64,000 nucleotides of DNA from Isoetes taiwanensis (Eukaryota > Streptophyta > Lycopodiopsida > Isoetales > Isoetaceae). The notes beneath the pieces are model-generated. The model was not told the DNA's origin. It made no database searches and saw only the letters and a program-made list of their open reading frames with translations. Made by a program: the position numbers and the translations under genes. Location of the stretch: contig JAJEKV010000087.1 in NCBI GenBank assembly GCA_021234155.1, forward strand, positions 1,960,465 to 2,024,464, written 5' to 3'. This document shows, piece after piece, positions 31,733-43,100 of the stretch. Position 1 is the stretch's first letter, and the number at the start of each line of letters is the position of its first letter.

Positions 31733-31832
31733 AGTCCGAGCAAGTTCTTTACATCTTTTGTTCTTCCGTTGTTACCAGTTTGCGCAGTCCGAGCAAGTTC
31801 TTACATCTTTTGTTCTTTCGCCGTTACCAGTT
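31733..31832. repeat. Tandem duplication of about 53 bp
   Basis: GTCCGAGCAAGTTCTT followed by ACATCTTTTGTTCTT and TTACCAGTTT occurs twice in a row (starting about 31733 and 31786). It borders LINE D on its 5' side. Confidence 0.75.
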
Positions 31833-32151
31833 TATTGTTCCTTGCAATTCCTATGTATATGCTTCTTTTTTGTTTCATGTAACAACGTGATTTCCAGGTG
31901 GGTTTCATTCCGTAGCATTCTATTTGTGTTCAAGCCTAAGGTCCTAGTTATCCTTGGAACGAAATCAAGAAGATGATTTTGGACGGATATGAAGCTCACA
32001 GAAAGGAAAAGTGCTCCAGATCTATAAAAATAAATAAGCGAAGCTATGTCAGAACAGATTTTGCGACAGTATCTTTTGTTGAAAAGAATATTCGCGAGGT
32101 TATTATGATAATGACTGGAATATTCTACAAAAATGAACATTCGGATGAAAG

Positions 32152-32240
32152 GACATGAAATATGGTCATATGGTCATTGGTGATAGGATATGAAATATGA
32201 TCATATGGTCATTGGTGCTAGGACATGAAATATGGTCATA
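32152..32240. repeat. 35-bp tandem repeat, two and a half copies
   Basis: Units of GACATGAAATATGGTCATAT plus GGTCATTGGTG and variants follow each other. Confidence 0.85.
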
Positions 32241-33807
32241 TGGCTTATTGATCTACATGTTAAGAAATGGGATATTATTGCATTTCGGAAAATTTGTGCA
32301 AAAAGTTTTTTTTGGCTAAGTTGCTATAGTTCACGAATATATTAGCTTTGGTATTTTTGAAACAATATGGATAGATGCTTAAAAGTGGCTTGGGTGCTGT
32401 AATTCATGGGCTAGTGTTTATTTGAATATCCATGTGTAAAACCCCACCTAAATATGTGGTAGATATTGGAAGCAGTCCATAAAAAGGTTGGGCTTGTAAA
32501 ACTGGCTAGGGGGGCAAATTGGGTGGCTAGGGGCCAATTTCATAAAAGAAAAAGTAAACGCCTTGAAATTTGAATTATTCTAAGGCTTATCAAGTTTGGT
32601 TTTGTGAAAAATCGGGAAGGGATGCACCTTTAATGTATTTTCTATAAAGGAGTTTTTGGGTACATGCATATGCCACATGGAACCTTTGGGGAAAAAAGGT
32701 TCCATGTACTTTTATGAACTATTTGGTGCTTTTGGGAGCACGAAATGAGTCGATGGCTTTTTTTTTCTTGAATATATCATATGGCCATGTGACTATGGCA
32801 AAATCTTTGCCACGATGTTTCATTTGTTCAAAGTTAGGGTTCCTTTCTTCATCCAAAATGGCGGGCAGGGAACTGGCGCCGCCATGAACGGCCAGCAAAC
32901 CGATTTTTGCTTTAGGGTAGCCGATCTGTGCCTTCTACAGTTGGATTCTTGTGCAAGGTAATTGCTGGGATCAACAGGATATGGGATTTTCGGCCATTGC
33001 TTCAACAATATCAGAGGCAGACCTTTGATGGCTGTGTATCAAACTGGATTTGGATTGTGGGGGATTGGCATCAGATTTGCTGTTCTAGCTCCTGGGTTTT
33101 CTTCTTTCAATGTTTCATCCTCAGCCTTCTTTAGATAGCAGGTAAAACATAATACTCAGATTTTTCTCGGCTCGTTAGGATATGATATTTGATCTTGCCT
33201 AATTCCCTTGAAGTATCTTGTGAATCAGTTATGCACCCTTGAAATTGTACTGTTACTGAGCAAACAGATGATAACCAAAGCAGAAGAAAGCTGAATCGGA
33301 GATCCTTGCCTACATCTCTTGCAATATCCAACATCACATGTATGTAATCCTCCATGTTCATTATTTTTTTTTCGGGATCTCATCTTATCACTTAACTAGA
33401 CTGTGGCATGTTTCCTATGGGGTTCTCTCACATCTGATGTCTTGCCACAACAGAAACATATGGGTTGGTTTATCTTCAAATCCAGCCAAATTAGTCTTGT
33501 GGATGTTCTGCACAATCCTGGTAAGCCATAGAAAAAAACAAAGCATTTCTTCTAATTTTGTTCTGATTTTCATTTTCTTATCAAACTCACATTTTTGTAT
33601 TGGCTAGGTTGTTTTTCGTAAAAAATTGCAAAATGGTGGTCGCTTTGACGAGAAACTCTGGACTCGTCAAAAAAATGAGAACCGGTTATATTTGACATCC
33701 TTGAGGTTGCCCCTCTTTATTAAATGTCTTGTGTTATTGTCAATGTCATGATAAGCTTTAGAGACTTTTGTTTTGACAATAGATTGTTGTTTGCTTGTTT
33801 AGGCCCT

Positions 33808-33834
33808 AAAGGAAGGAAGGAAGGAAGGAAGGAA
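33808..33834. repeat. (GGAA)n microsatellite
   Basis: Six tandem GGAA units followed by GCTGTC. Confidence 0.9.
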
Positions 33835-34644
33835 GCTGTCACAAAATGCCAAGGATAAGATCTTGGAGCCAAATGATATTAAATATTTAAAGTGCAGAAG
33901 CTCAAGTTATTGCTGTATTGGTGTATTATTGGTGTTTTGGGGATTCTAAGAACACAATCCTTGGAGATGCAATTAATTCTTGGTCTTTTGTGTTGCCTAA
34001 AACTTGTAGTTCTTCCTTTTTAAAACGCATTTTGTTGGTGATACTAATACTTGCATTGTACAACTGGGTTTAGCATTGTACATTGCTAAACATTTTTTAG
34101 GTCTTCAATAAATTAGTTTAACAGTGTGTTGTGGAGCTTCAACAGGTGTACCAACAATTTCTTACAGGAGAAATGTAGATAAGAAGAATGTGATTTATGG
34201 CATTTTTTAAATATCGACTTTAGAGATAATGGTAATTGAGGTTCGAATCTTCAGAGCTTCTTTCTATTTGTTTTTATTATTTTTTTAGTTTTGCAAGCTA
34301 GTGGAATACTCCTTGTTGTGATTATGTTTTTTTAACCACTCTCCCAAAATCCAACCCTGCCTTTCGACATCGCGAACCTTACTCCCCCTTTTCGTCCTCG
34401 GTTTTCGGGCGCGCCTCGACGAGTTGATCGCCTAAAACCTCGGCGAATGAACAACGGAGGGCTCTGGCAGAACGTAAGAAAAATTGATCGACTCGCTTGA
34501 GCAAGTCTAGAGGTGTATACGACTATGCTTTGAAAAATAAGACATTAGTGATGGCCTTAACCGCTTCAAAGAACACGCCAACTAGGAAGGGTTTGGGCAA
34601 AGAAACCACTACACTCAAGCAAATTAAATTAGATGGTGTTACAC

Positions 34645-34778
34645 AAATTAACTTATAATGTCTTGGAAGATTAAACACTAGTGATTTATATTGAAACCAT
34701 TATGGTTTCATAGAATAACTTAAAATGTTTTGGAAGACGAAACACTAGTAATTCATACTAAAACCATTATGGTTTCGA
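34645..34778. repeat. Tandem duplication of about 66 bp
   Basis: Two units each run from TAACTTA(A/T)AATGT through CACTAGT to AACCATTATGGTTTC. The last 14 bases include a palindromic AACCATTATGGTT. Confidence 0.75.
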
Positions 34779-36515
34779 TCTACTAAACATGCAAGGCTTC
34801 AAGCCATCAAACAATCATGCCTTATGTCATCTAAACGCATTGAGGACCATATAAATTTACCACACCAATTAGCCATGCTAGTTTAGCACTCGAAGAACCA
34901 TGTTAACGTAACACTATACTAAACCACGTCTTATTACCACCATGTTATACCACATTCACAAACCATGTATATAAAGCTCCATATTTAACTATTACTATTA
35001 ACCATGTTATAAAACCACCTATATAAAAACCATACAAGAAGACCACACAAGGTTTTTAATGATATCAACCCACAAAGACGCATTGCTTTTTTTAGATCGT
35101 TTTTCGTATATAACTAGGGTAAAAACCCATATAGGTTTTCTTTTTGGGTTAGGGCTAGGGCGCGTTGAATAACGCCATTTGAAGGGGTGCATGACCATTT
35201 TCTTTTCGAAGAAAGTAGGGTCTCAATCTATGAGTGAACCTACCTGCATCTTAGGGGAAAATCGTCGTTAATTAATCGGCCTCGACATGATAGGCAAGCA
35301 CCAACCTCGGAATTCATAGAAGCAATGCAACGGCCAGGTCGTCTCCAAGCTAGTCGACGCCGACTTGATAGGAAGCTGTACTCTAGCCAGGAGGCATGTA
35401 AGCCAAGGTGGAGAGAGAGCAACCATCTAGTTAATTGTCATAGCATGCATGATAAGAAAGCCCCTGCACCAGTAGCCATGACAGGAATTTTATCATTCCT
35501 CAAGCCATCTCGATAACAAGTGTAGGCATTCGAGAAGAGCATAATCAGATCGCCATGATAGGACGCATGAAGTCATCGACCATTATGGGAAAAGCATAAA
35601 TTCCTTACGTCGTGATCAATTGCTAGCATTCATACCTAAGAATGAGCTAGTAGCCTAGCTCTTAGTTAGATTAATCAAGGATGTGGACCCCTTTAAAACC
35701 ACATTGATCATATAATCTTAAGTATATTATTGTGGGGTGCATTGGGAGCACTCCACATGAGGGTATGTATTATAACGTTCTAATAGGTCTTGTTGATAAT
35801 CTAAAGTTTTGTCGTGTGTAGATATATTGGTTGAGATAAGGAAGAGCATAATCACATAAAATGATAACTAAACCTTTAGGAGGATGTAATCCCATCCAAG
35901 GACACGTAATTAACCTTCAAGGTCCTTCTAAATATAATAAGAAACTATCTTATTTTAAGTATAGCAACTGTAAAGTATATACATATGGTTGATACATCAC
36001 CAACCAAGAGGCGAGCGAGAGTCACGCATTTAACACTTGGATCTGATGATATAAACCCTAGCTATGTGATTAATAATTGGAATATTTTCTAAATTATAAT
36101 TATGGTCTCGATAATGGTACGAAGGTATATTTTAAAGGCCTTGAAGTTATCAGAACCGTCAGTAAAATATAATACTATTGGAACTAATATATCCAATATT
36201 ACTATAATGCTAACGTGAGAATATTACCTTAAGATAGTTAACTTAACTGCATGCATTAAAGGAGTCAAGAATCATGCAAGATTCCAGGGTAATGCTTATT
36301 TAAGATCTTAACTAAACCGTGGTAAGGATGTAATTCCTTCCAAGGATAGGTGTACGGCCTTCAGGGTCCTTGTAAAAAAATAAATTAATTTCATGTATAC
36401 GTAAGTGCATCGTAGGTATATACTTCTAAGGGTAATGCAAACACCGAGGAAGAGAATAAGAAGCACATGCTTAATTCTTGTGTATGATACTTAAAACCAT
36501 ACATATAATCTTGCC
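34779..36515. other. Interval without a recognised gene; ACCATG-rich near its start
   Basis: Between 34860 and 35060 the motif AACCATG or ACCATGTTATA recurs many times with irregular spacing. It resembles subterminal repeats of some plant DNA transposons and recalls a similar cluster at 41820-42500. A more GC-rich stretch (35230-35520) has short overlapping frames on both strands but no motif. The rest is AT-rich and appears non-coding. Confidence 0.35.
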
Positions 36516-36517
36516 TG

Positions 36518-36826
36518 ATGGTCGTGGCTGACAAGCTGTCGAAGATGGCACACTTTGTGCCTTGCAGGACCACCGACACAGCCTTGGATACAGCGGCTCT
36601 CTTCACAAAGGAAATCTTCAGGCTCCATGGTATGCCGAGAGAGATCATCTCCGACAGAGACCCGAAGTTCATGAGTGCCTTTTTGCAGGATCTTTTTGCA
36701 ACGATCCAAACGAAGTTGTCCATGAGCACGGCCTATCATCCTCAGACGGATGGGCAAACAGAACGGACCAACAGAATCTTGGAAGATATGCTAAGAAACT
36801 ATGTCTGGAACAAGCAGAGTAAGTGA
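36518..36826 (+). pseudogene. Ty3/gypsy integrase catalytic core fragment
   Basis: The open frame of about 100 codons starts VVADKLSKMAHFVPCRTTDT, the usual rve-core start. It includes IISDRDPKFMSAFLQDLF and YHPQTDGQTERTNRILED. These hold the DDE residues (Asp of VADKLSK, Asp of SDRDPKF, Glu of QTERTNR), so the core is intact as far as it goes. Integrase joins element DNA to the target. The N-terminal HHCC zinc region and the C-terminal chromodomain region are absent. The frame ends NYVWNKQSK at a GTAAGT site that looks like a splice donor. Confidence 0.92.
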
Positions 36827-37140
36827 GAAGATTACATTCACTTGGTTGAGTGTTAATGGTTTGTGTTGGTTGTTATGTGTTGGGGTATATGAAATTGTTA
36901 AATCTTGATAAACTTAAATGTCATATTAAGTAAGGCTAATAAGTACCTTGCTTTAATAGAGTTATGAATTGATAAGTTATTGGGATAATGCAATGTCCTA
37001 GTAATGTTTTAAAAATATTACCTTAGAGTAATTCTAATAATTGTGTAAGTATAATAATAATAAATTGTATGCATCAAGTTGGTTGCAGGACAAGAAGATC
37101 CCAAGGTGGGGAGACCCACGATGTTGCGGACAGCATCATT

Positions 37141-37155
37141 TCAAGGTGGGGAGAA
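37141..37155 (+). promoter_or_regulatory. gypsy polypurine tract
   Basis: TCAAGGTGGGGAGAA lies directly before the LTR start TGTGACG. Such tracts prime plus-strand DNA synthesis. A close copy, CCAAGGTGGGGAGA, lies about 40 bp upstream. Confidence 0.75.
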
Positions 37156-38702
37156 TGTGACGTTCTAGCACAGTATACGATCCCAGGACGTATACTGTAC
37201 TGCCTCGTCACGCATCCACGCCATCCCGATTGACGTGTACGCCAACGTGTAGCTAAGCAAGTAGCACCCTAGGGGGCAACTTGCAAGTGTGTGCACATTT
37301 ATTCATGTGTACACTTTAGCCCACTTAATTAATATAGACAAGTGGGCCACACCCATTTATCCCACATGCTCAAGGGTTAATGGAAACCCTAGCCCTAACT
37401 TATAGTCTATATAAGGCATAGGAAACCCTAACTTTCCATTTTTCGTCCACAGCCTTCTAGAGCTCCATTTTGCTTGCTCCAAGAGCCAATCTCGACTCCC
37501 GAAGTGTCTGAGCAGCCTAGCTCATCAGCTTCCCTTTCTAGTTTCATCTTCAAGCAGTTCTGCAGCATGGATGCGTTCAGAGCAGGAGGAGCAAGCCAGA
37601 GATCAGGTATTTTGCCAATTCAATAGTCTAATCCGCATCCCAGGCATAGAGTAAGTAGGTTTAGCCTATTGAATTGCCCATAGCAGCCATCTAGACCTAT
37701 AGATACCAAGCCATAACTAAAGAACCTAATTCTGTGATTTAGATTAAATCTTATTCTTTAGTTCTTCTATGATATGTATGTGATGATGATCTCTGTGGAA
37801 TCATTGTATTGGGAAGGGGGGTAGAGGCCTTAAAAGCCCAGTAGTTTGATGCTCCTAGCTAGCCCTCTTTAATGCACTATTAAATTCTACTGTGTACAAG
37901 AACCAAACACTGGTTGTGGGTGGAGGGACGGTGGCTTACAAGGGGGTGCATGTCCCGGCTCATGATCACGTCCCTCACGGTAGTAAAGCCTATCGGGGAC
38001 TACGATTGCACTAGACCTAATGCTCACATCCGCTGCGTGCGGGCTTTGCATGGGTTCGACACTCTTGGCGTGGTGGACACCTTCCTTGGAGTTTAGTCGA
38101 GTACGGGCAGTGGCCCTCTAGTCACCTTGAGCCAGCATGCCAACCTCTGGTGGGAGCAATCCCCTACCGCCCCCCATGGGCTGGGGAGATGCAACCCAGT
38201 AGCCCCCCCTCGGCTATGCATCCCGCGGGCTCTGATCAAGTCCCAAGACTTTTCAACCTACTCTGCAAAGTGTGCACAGGAGGGGCGGATGGAGTGGACT
38301 ACCCTAAGCCATGTTCTTATGCCAGCCAAATCCATTTGCCATGAATTCTGTCTGCGATGACTTCTGGAGACCCAAGCCGTCAGTCATTCCTCTTGAGTCT
38401 GAGCCTTGGGTAGGATCTCCATATGTGATGTACTGATCTTTGTCTATGCAGATATGTGGTGAGCCATCCTTCGTGATGGTCATGTGATGTGATGTATTTG
38501 TACTTACATATATGTTTACGCTTCCGCAGCTAGGTAGGCCCTGGGGGGGAGACAGGGTAAAATGACCCTTCATTCTTCCCACTGGAACTCGTCAAGGTTG
38601 TAGTGATACGTGGAGGGCCTTGTATCAGCATGGAGCTGGTATGGGGGATGAACTCCTGTTTGTATACGGTGAGTGCACCGTATATGAGTAGGGGACATCA
38701 CA
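37156..38702 (+). repeat. gypsy 3' LTR, 1547 bp
   Basis: It begins TGTGACGTTCTAGC and ends GGGGACATCACA, giving perfect five-base inverted ends TGTGA/TCACA. It contains a probable promoter TATA box (TCTATATAAGG, about 37408) followed by TCCATTTTTCGTCCACAGCC. A homologous copy lies inverted at 47430-48835. Confidence 0.85.
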
Positions 38703-41040
38703 GAGGATGTCTTTTCCTCATAATTAATCAACATGTAATTCCACATTTGCTTAGGTGTCATCTTCTTTATTAAAATTGAAGCGTGTTGGTTTCTGTGCCG
38801 GAACGCCGCATGTGCAGACGCATGCGGCGTTCCCCCTCGCCCCTGCGGGACTATTTTGGTCGCATGGGTTTCTTCTCCTCATTTCGAATTTTCTCCCTCC
38901 CTTCTGTACTTTCCTTTCCCCTGGTGCAGACGGCAGCGGCCTGGGTTGCTAGATGCTGCTCAATCCGGCCCAGCAGAGGCCTGCTAACCATGGTCTACTT
39001 GGAGCTGTGGACCATTCGTTCTCCTGAACTACATGCATGGCGTAGCAGAGCTTGTGCTCATAACACTTCTCCAGCAGACCCAGAATCGGGAAAGCTCGAG
39101 AAGTCTTACTTTTCTGTTCGGCTTAGCTGATTTAGTGCCCAGAATTTAATCTGTGGAGTTATCATGGAGACCGCATTGTTATGTAGGACGCCATCTTCAG
39201 CAGTGGTACGTTTTCCTGCCAGTTTAATCTGAGGATCTTGCTTCTATCGTTTCTAGAAAAGCATTTTAAGCCTGAGGAAATGGTTCTGTCTTCAACCTAA
39301 CCCTGAGTACGATTGGATGAGTACAATGTTGTGACTGCAACTTTTTCTTTAGAACAAAATTTGCAGAGATGAATTTAGGTTCGTTTGCTATTTCTTGGAA
39401 CATTAACGAGGTCCTTTCTTAGCAGATGATCCGATGTTGTAATTTGGCATGGAGACCTTAACTACAAAGTATAAGGCCACATAAGTTTGGCATGTCTTCA
39501 ACACAATAAAATATAATCTAGAAAAGGTACTCAATCCATTCTTCAGTTTTTAAACTTTTGAACTTTCCAGATCAATATCTGCTTGATTTTTGCGTTTCTG
39601 ATATCATTATCAGGATTAAATCTAGCATGTTTTTGGTTGCTCCAGTCTTGATTTTTTGTTGTTTCCATATCCCTTTTTCTTTCTTCTTCTTGCATTCACA
39701 TTACATATTATATGCATTCTTTAATCGGAAGTGTACAGTGACTAAGCTATTAGAGTTGATGCTTTTGTCTAATTTTCTTTGAAACATGTAATTGCCTTAT
39801 TGATTGCACAATAGATGGATTCTCAAGCTATCTGATCTCTTTTAAGAAAGATCTTGACACTCTAAAAATGATGAATTGAGATATTGAGTATACACGTAAG
39901 TAATCAATGAAGGAATGTTTTCCTTTATATTGCTTAATATTTCATTTCCATTTTAAGTTACAATAGTGAGCAAAGCTGGTTCGATTGCGCCTGAGTGTAA
40001 ATTGTTACTTAAGTGGATGTTCTATCTAAGCAGAAGTTCTTACTCTGCATGTGTCTCAACTAAAGTAAGACTTTCATGCTCAACAAAGTAACTTGCTGAC
40101 CTGAATCTACAACAGCTAATTTGCGTTAACTCTGCCAAAGGAGTTTTATGTAAAGAAATTTCAAAAAATGGGTGCAAAGACCAATGATTTGCATAGCAGG
40201 ATTTGGGTTCTTGCCTTAGACTAATAGATTGTTATATGTTGGGCATGATTGCTTAGCTGCTGCTTATTGCAAACATGGTGCATTATCAGAGATCAGTGTA
40301 TGCTGCTGCTCCTAAAAGTTACAAGTCGGACATATGCTACCAAGTGTGATCATGCAGACCAAGATATTGTTCGCTATGTGATAAACATTAGTGGTTTGTG
40401 GGGATCGGGAAAAGCTGAAATGGCTGATTATGCTGGTATTATTTCTTCTAAGATGTTTGGGAGAAGGATTTTTGGACAGAAGTGTTACAACTGTAAAAGA
40501 TCAATGGAAAACTGCAGAAATATCGAGCGTTTTCTATCAGGTTAGATGATCACGATGTATGTTAGAAATACTTTAATATAAGAGAAGCATGATTGATCAT
40601 GTTTTCTTGGCAGCTTAATGCTATTGTGCTTTGAATCATTGAATAGTCCAGGGATGGAGTAGATACAGATGTTGATGTTGCAAATTCGTAGTTATGTTGC
40701 TTAGTTATAGAAATAAGTTGTAGATGTTTTATAAGTTTGATTTTAAACTTGAATAGGCTGCTGCATACAGAAATAGGTAGGTATTGTTGTAATGTCTTAA
40801 GTCAGCAATTTAGCTATAGGCCTATTTTTAGACATATTGTACACGATTTGGTGGTTAGGAAAAGAGAAAATCATTTGATTGCATTCTTCTTTGACAAATA
40901 CGGTGTCAAACGTATTATATTTTGAATGGATTCCAACCTGTATCTTCTTGCATGTGCAATATTATTTCTACAAACATGGGGCATATTTATCTGTATAGTT
41001 ATTTGTTGAGGGATACGTTAAATATGATGTATATACTCTC
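38703..41040. other. Unassigned interval with short plus-strand ORFs
   Basis: A GC-richer start (38780-39130) gives a 115-codon plus frame with no recognised motif. A 98-codon plus frame at 40249-40545 (containing CDHADQDIVRYVINISGLWG and a CYNCKRSMENC cluster) has protein-like composition but no family I know. The rest is AT-rich and appears non-coding. The whole lies between two opposed gypsy LTR copies. Confidence 0.3.
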
Positions 41041-41190
41041 TTTGTACTTGGGTCCCATGGGCCAGTTGGTCTCCATGGACGATAAAATCATATTCTATTC
41101 TATTCTATTCTATTCTTCTTCTTAGTCCCATAGCCTATTGTAGGGTTCCCACGGACGTTAAAACAATGTCTATCTATCTATCTATCTATA
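41041..41190 (+). mobile_element. Two adjacent retroposon 3' tails, (TATTC)n and (TCTA)n
   Basis: GGGTCCCATGGGCC, GGTCTCCATGGACGATAAAA and a (TATTC)n run (to 41116) are followed by a second related end: GTCCCATAGCC, GTTCCCACGGACGTTAAAA and (TCTA)n (41169-41189). The first matches the short element at 3304-3412 in the opposite orientation. The two tails are probably two insertions, or one insertion with a duplicated and diverged end. Confidence 0.6.
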
Positions 41191-43100
41191 CAAGTGTTAA
41201 GGATGTTAGCAAACACCCCCTAAAGCATTTTAAATGGGTAGATTGTTCTTGGTGTAGAAGATGAGCATTGAATAAAAGATGTAAATATTCTCTCACAACC
41301 GAACAAGGGTTTAGTAGCAAGAATGGCACATTTATGTTGAGAAATTTTATGTCTTGAAGCTATGGGCTTTTAGTCATAACATCTTACTGGTCTCATTACA
41401 CACTTGGATTTACCTGGTATGGCCAAGTATGTACTATTTTTTCTATGGTAAAGCTTTTTACTTTCGTCAACTTAAAATTAAATGATTATTCAATCTAAAA
41501 TAATAAACCATCTACAAAAACTCTAAGAAATGACATGCTATATTTTTAACGTCTACAATAATAAACAATTGATTTGGGTGTTGGGGGTCTGTGACAAAAA
41601 AGAAACCTACGTTATTGATTTGCATGTCTGCTGTTATCCTTGTATTAGGTCGCATTAGATAGTTCGGGTACTGTGGACGATAACGATCAATTCATTCAAT
41701 TAAAAATTAAAAACATCTCAAGAATAATTCCCCTATCTTTCAAAGACCATTACAATATGACATTTTACTTCTTAATACATACTTAGACATGGGATATTAG
41801 ATTGACATTGAAAAATCAAAAACCATGTTATAAACCTCTGCTAGTTAATGTAAGAAGTGTGTATGCAAAAATGCCATATAATCCTAGAAAATCATTGTTG
41901 TATGTTGGTCTTGCAAAGTAAGAATTATAAAAGAAGCCTTTGTATTTCCACATGTACTCGTTTGCTTGATATTTGAATAAAGTTTGACATCTTTCAAAAA
42001 ACAAAAATTACAAAAAATCATATCTAGCAGTTTGGTGCAATTAATTATGCCAATTGTTTTGTATGATCCTTATGAGTAACCAGTATGGATAGCCTTTTAG
42101 GTGATACCTACAAATAATTACCATGACAATTAGCTCGATATTGAAAACCATGCTGCAAACCACAACCATTTTATAACATATATTGTGATGATAAGAAAAC
42201 TAGCATGAATAACCACCATAGTATTTAAATTGGTATAAGAAACCATGATATGAACTATTCAACCTCTTTAAGCAATGTGACAATAAAAAATCAACACGAA
42301 CACCCATTGCCATACTTAAAGTCGTGTTAAGAAACCATGCTACAAATCACTGTCAATTTAATAAATCATGCTATGTTAGAAACCAACATGAATGACCACT
42401 GTTGATGCTAGAAACCATGTAATAAACTAATATCAGTTTTAATACATCATGCTATAACAAAAAACCAGTATGAATAACCATGTACTAGCCATGAAAACCA
42501 CTATGTTATGTAGTTTTTATTAAGATTAAAATTTTTAGCATAAAAAAGCTCATCTATAGTGGTTCTTCAATGGTTTATTGTAGTGGTTAAACTTTTGGAT
42601 GCCTTGTGATGGTTATTCTCTCCCCTTAAGAGGTTACATGCTTCTTATTTAAAACGTTTAATTTATTAGCCTTATTCCAAACATATTTGTTACTTCACAA
42701 GATGGCAGGAGCCATCATGTTTAACAACATATCTATCCATAAAGCTGGCTACGGGTTACTAAATTTATTTAGAGTAGATCCTGAGTATGGTCATCATGAG
42801 ACACCTCCCTTTTATGTCTCAAAAGACTGATTAATGTACTTCTTATCTTAGATGTACCTTATATGCATATTCCATTTTTAATTCTAGAGATTCCCTTCGT
42901 AGTGTTATCTTCTCTTGAAATATTCCTACCAATTGAATTGATGCCATCATAACAAGTTGGCCGGACTTGTTAGATTACTTCTTTCCATTTGATTGATTAT
43001 TCTTGAGGTACTAGCTTTATATTACGGTCAACAATTGTCCTGCACACTCCTTCTAGCAGACTAATCACCAAGCTGTTTCAATATGTTGGATGTCCAATCG
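41191..43100. other. AT-rich non-coding interval with ACCATG-type repeats
   Basis: No gene. From 41820 to 42500 AACCATG, ACCATGTTATA and AAACCA motifs recur irregularly, like the cluster at 34860-35060 and in the same orientation. They may be the subterminal region of a large DNA transposon, but no inverted ends were found. Confidence 0.4.

Larger units (their letters stand above)
28361..31743 (-). mobile_element. LINE D (same family as LINE A), with a nested MITE
   Basis: On the minus strand the order is endonuclease (31640-30900), RT (30350-29230), C-terminal Cys/His region (29080-28560) and a 3' end near 28361 (GGGGTTTTTTAATCCTGG...GTAATACGC). Local GC content (about 28560-31160) is far above the AT-rich surroundings. 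The reading frame is broken repeatedly. The element has no obvious tail at its 3' end, although a related short element at 3304-3458 carries a (TATTC)n tail after the same 3' sequence. Confidence 0.85.
31833..34644. other. Interval without a recognised gene
   Basis: No protein family is evident. The stretch 32830-33130 is locally gene-like on plus, but its frames are short. Repeats inside are listed separately. From 34335 to 34460 there is a GC-rich island (ATCGCGAACC, CGGGCGCGCCTCG) with no ORF of note. Confidence 0.4.
36516..38702 (+). mobile_element. Truncated Ty3/gypsy retrotransposon (integrase fragment plus 3' LTR)
   Basis: An integrase core fragment (36518-36826), about 330 bp of non-coding sequence, a polypurine tract (37141-37155) and a 1547-bp LTR (37156-38702) follow each other on plus, as at the 3' end of a gypsy element. 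No 5' LTR, gag, protease or RT was found upstream, so the element is 5'-truncated. A second LTR of the same family lies inverted at 47430-48835. Confidence 0.8.

Noticed and set aside
33338-33607. 89-codon hydrophobic plus-strand ORF
   Set aside because: The sequence is AT-rich and Phe/Ile/Leu-rich by composition only; no start context, motif or neighbour supports a gene.
38755-39130. 115-codon plus-strand ORF just after the gypsy LTR
   Set aside because: No motif or homologue is recognised, and it overlaps another frame of similar length; kept only as part of an unassigned interval.
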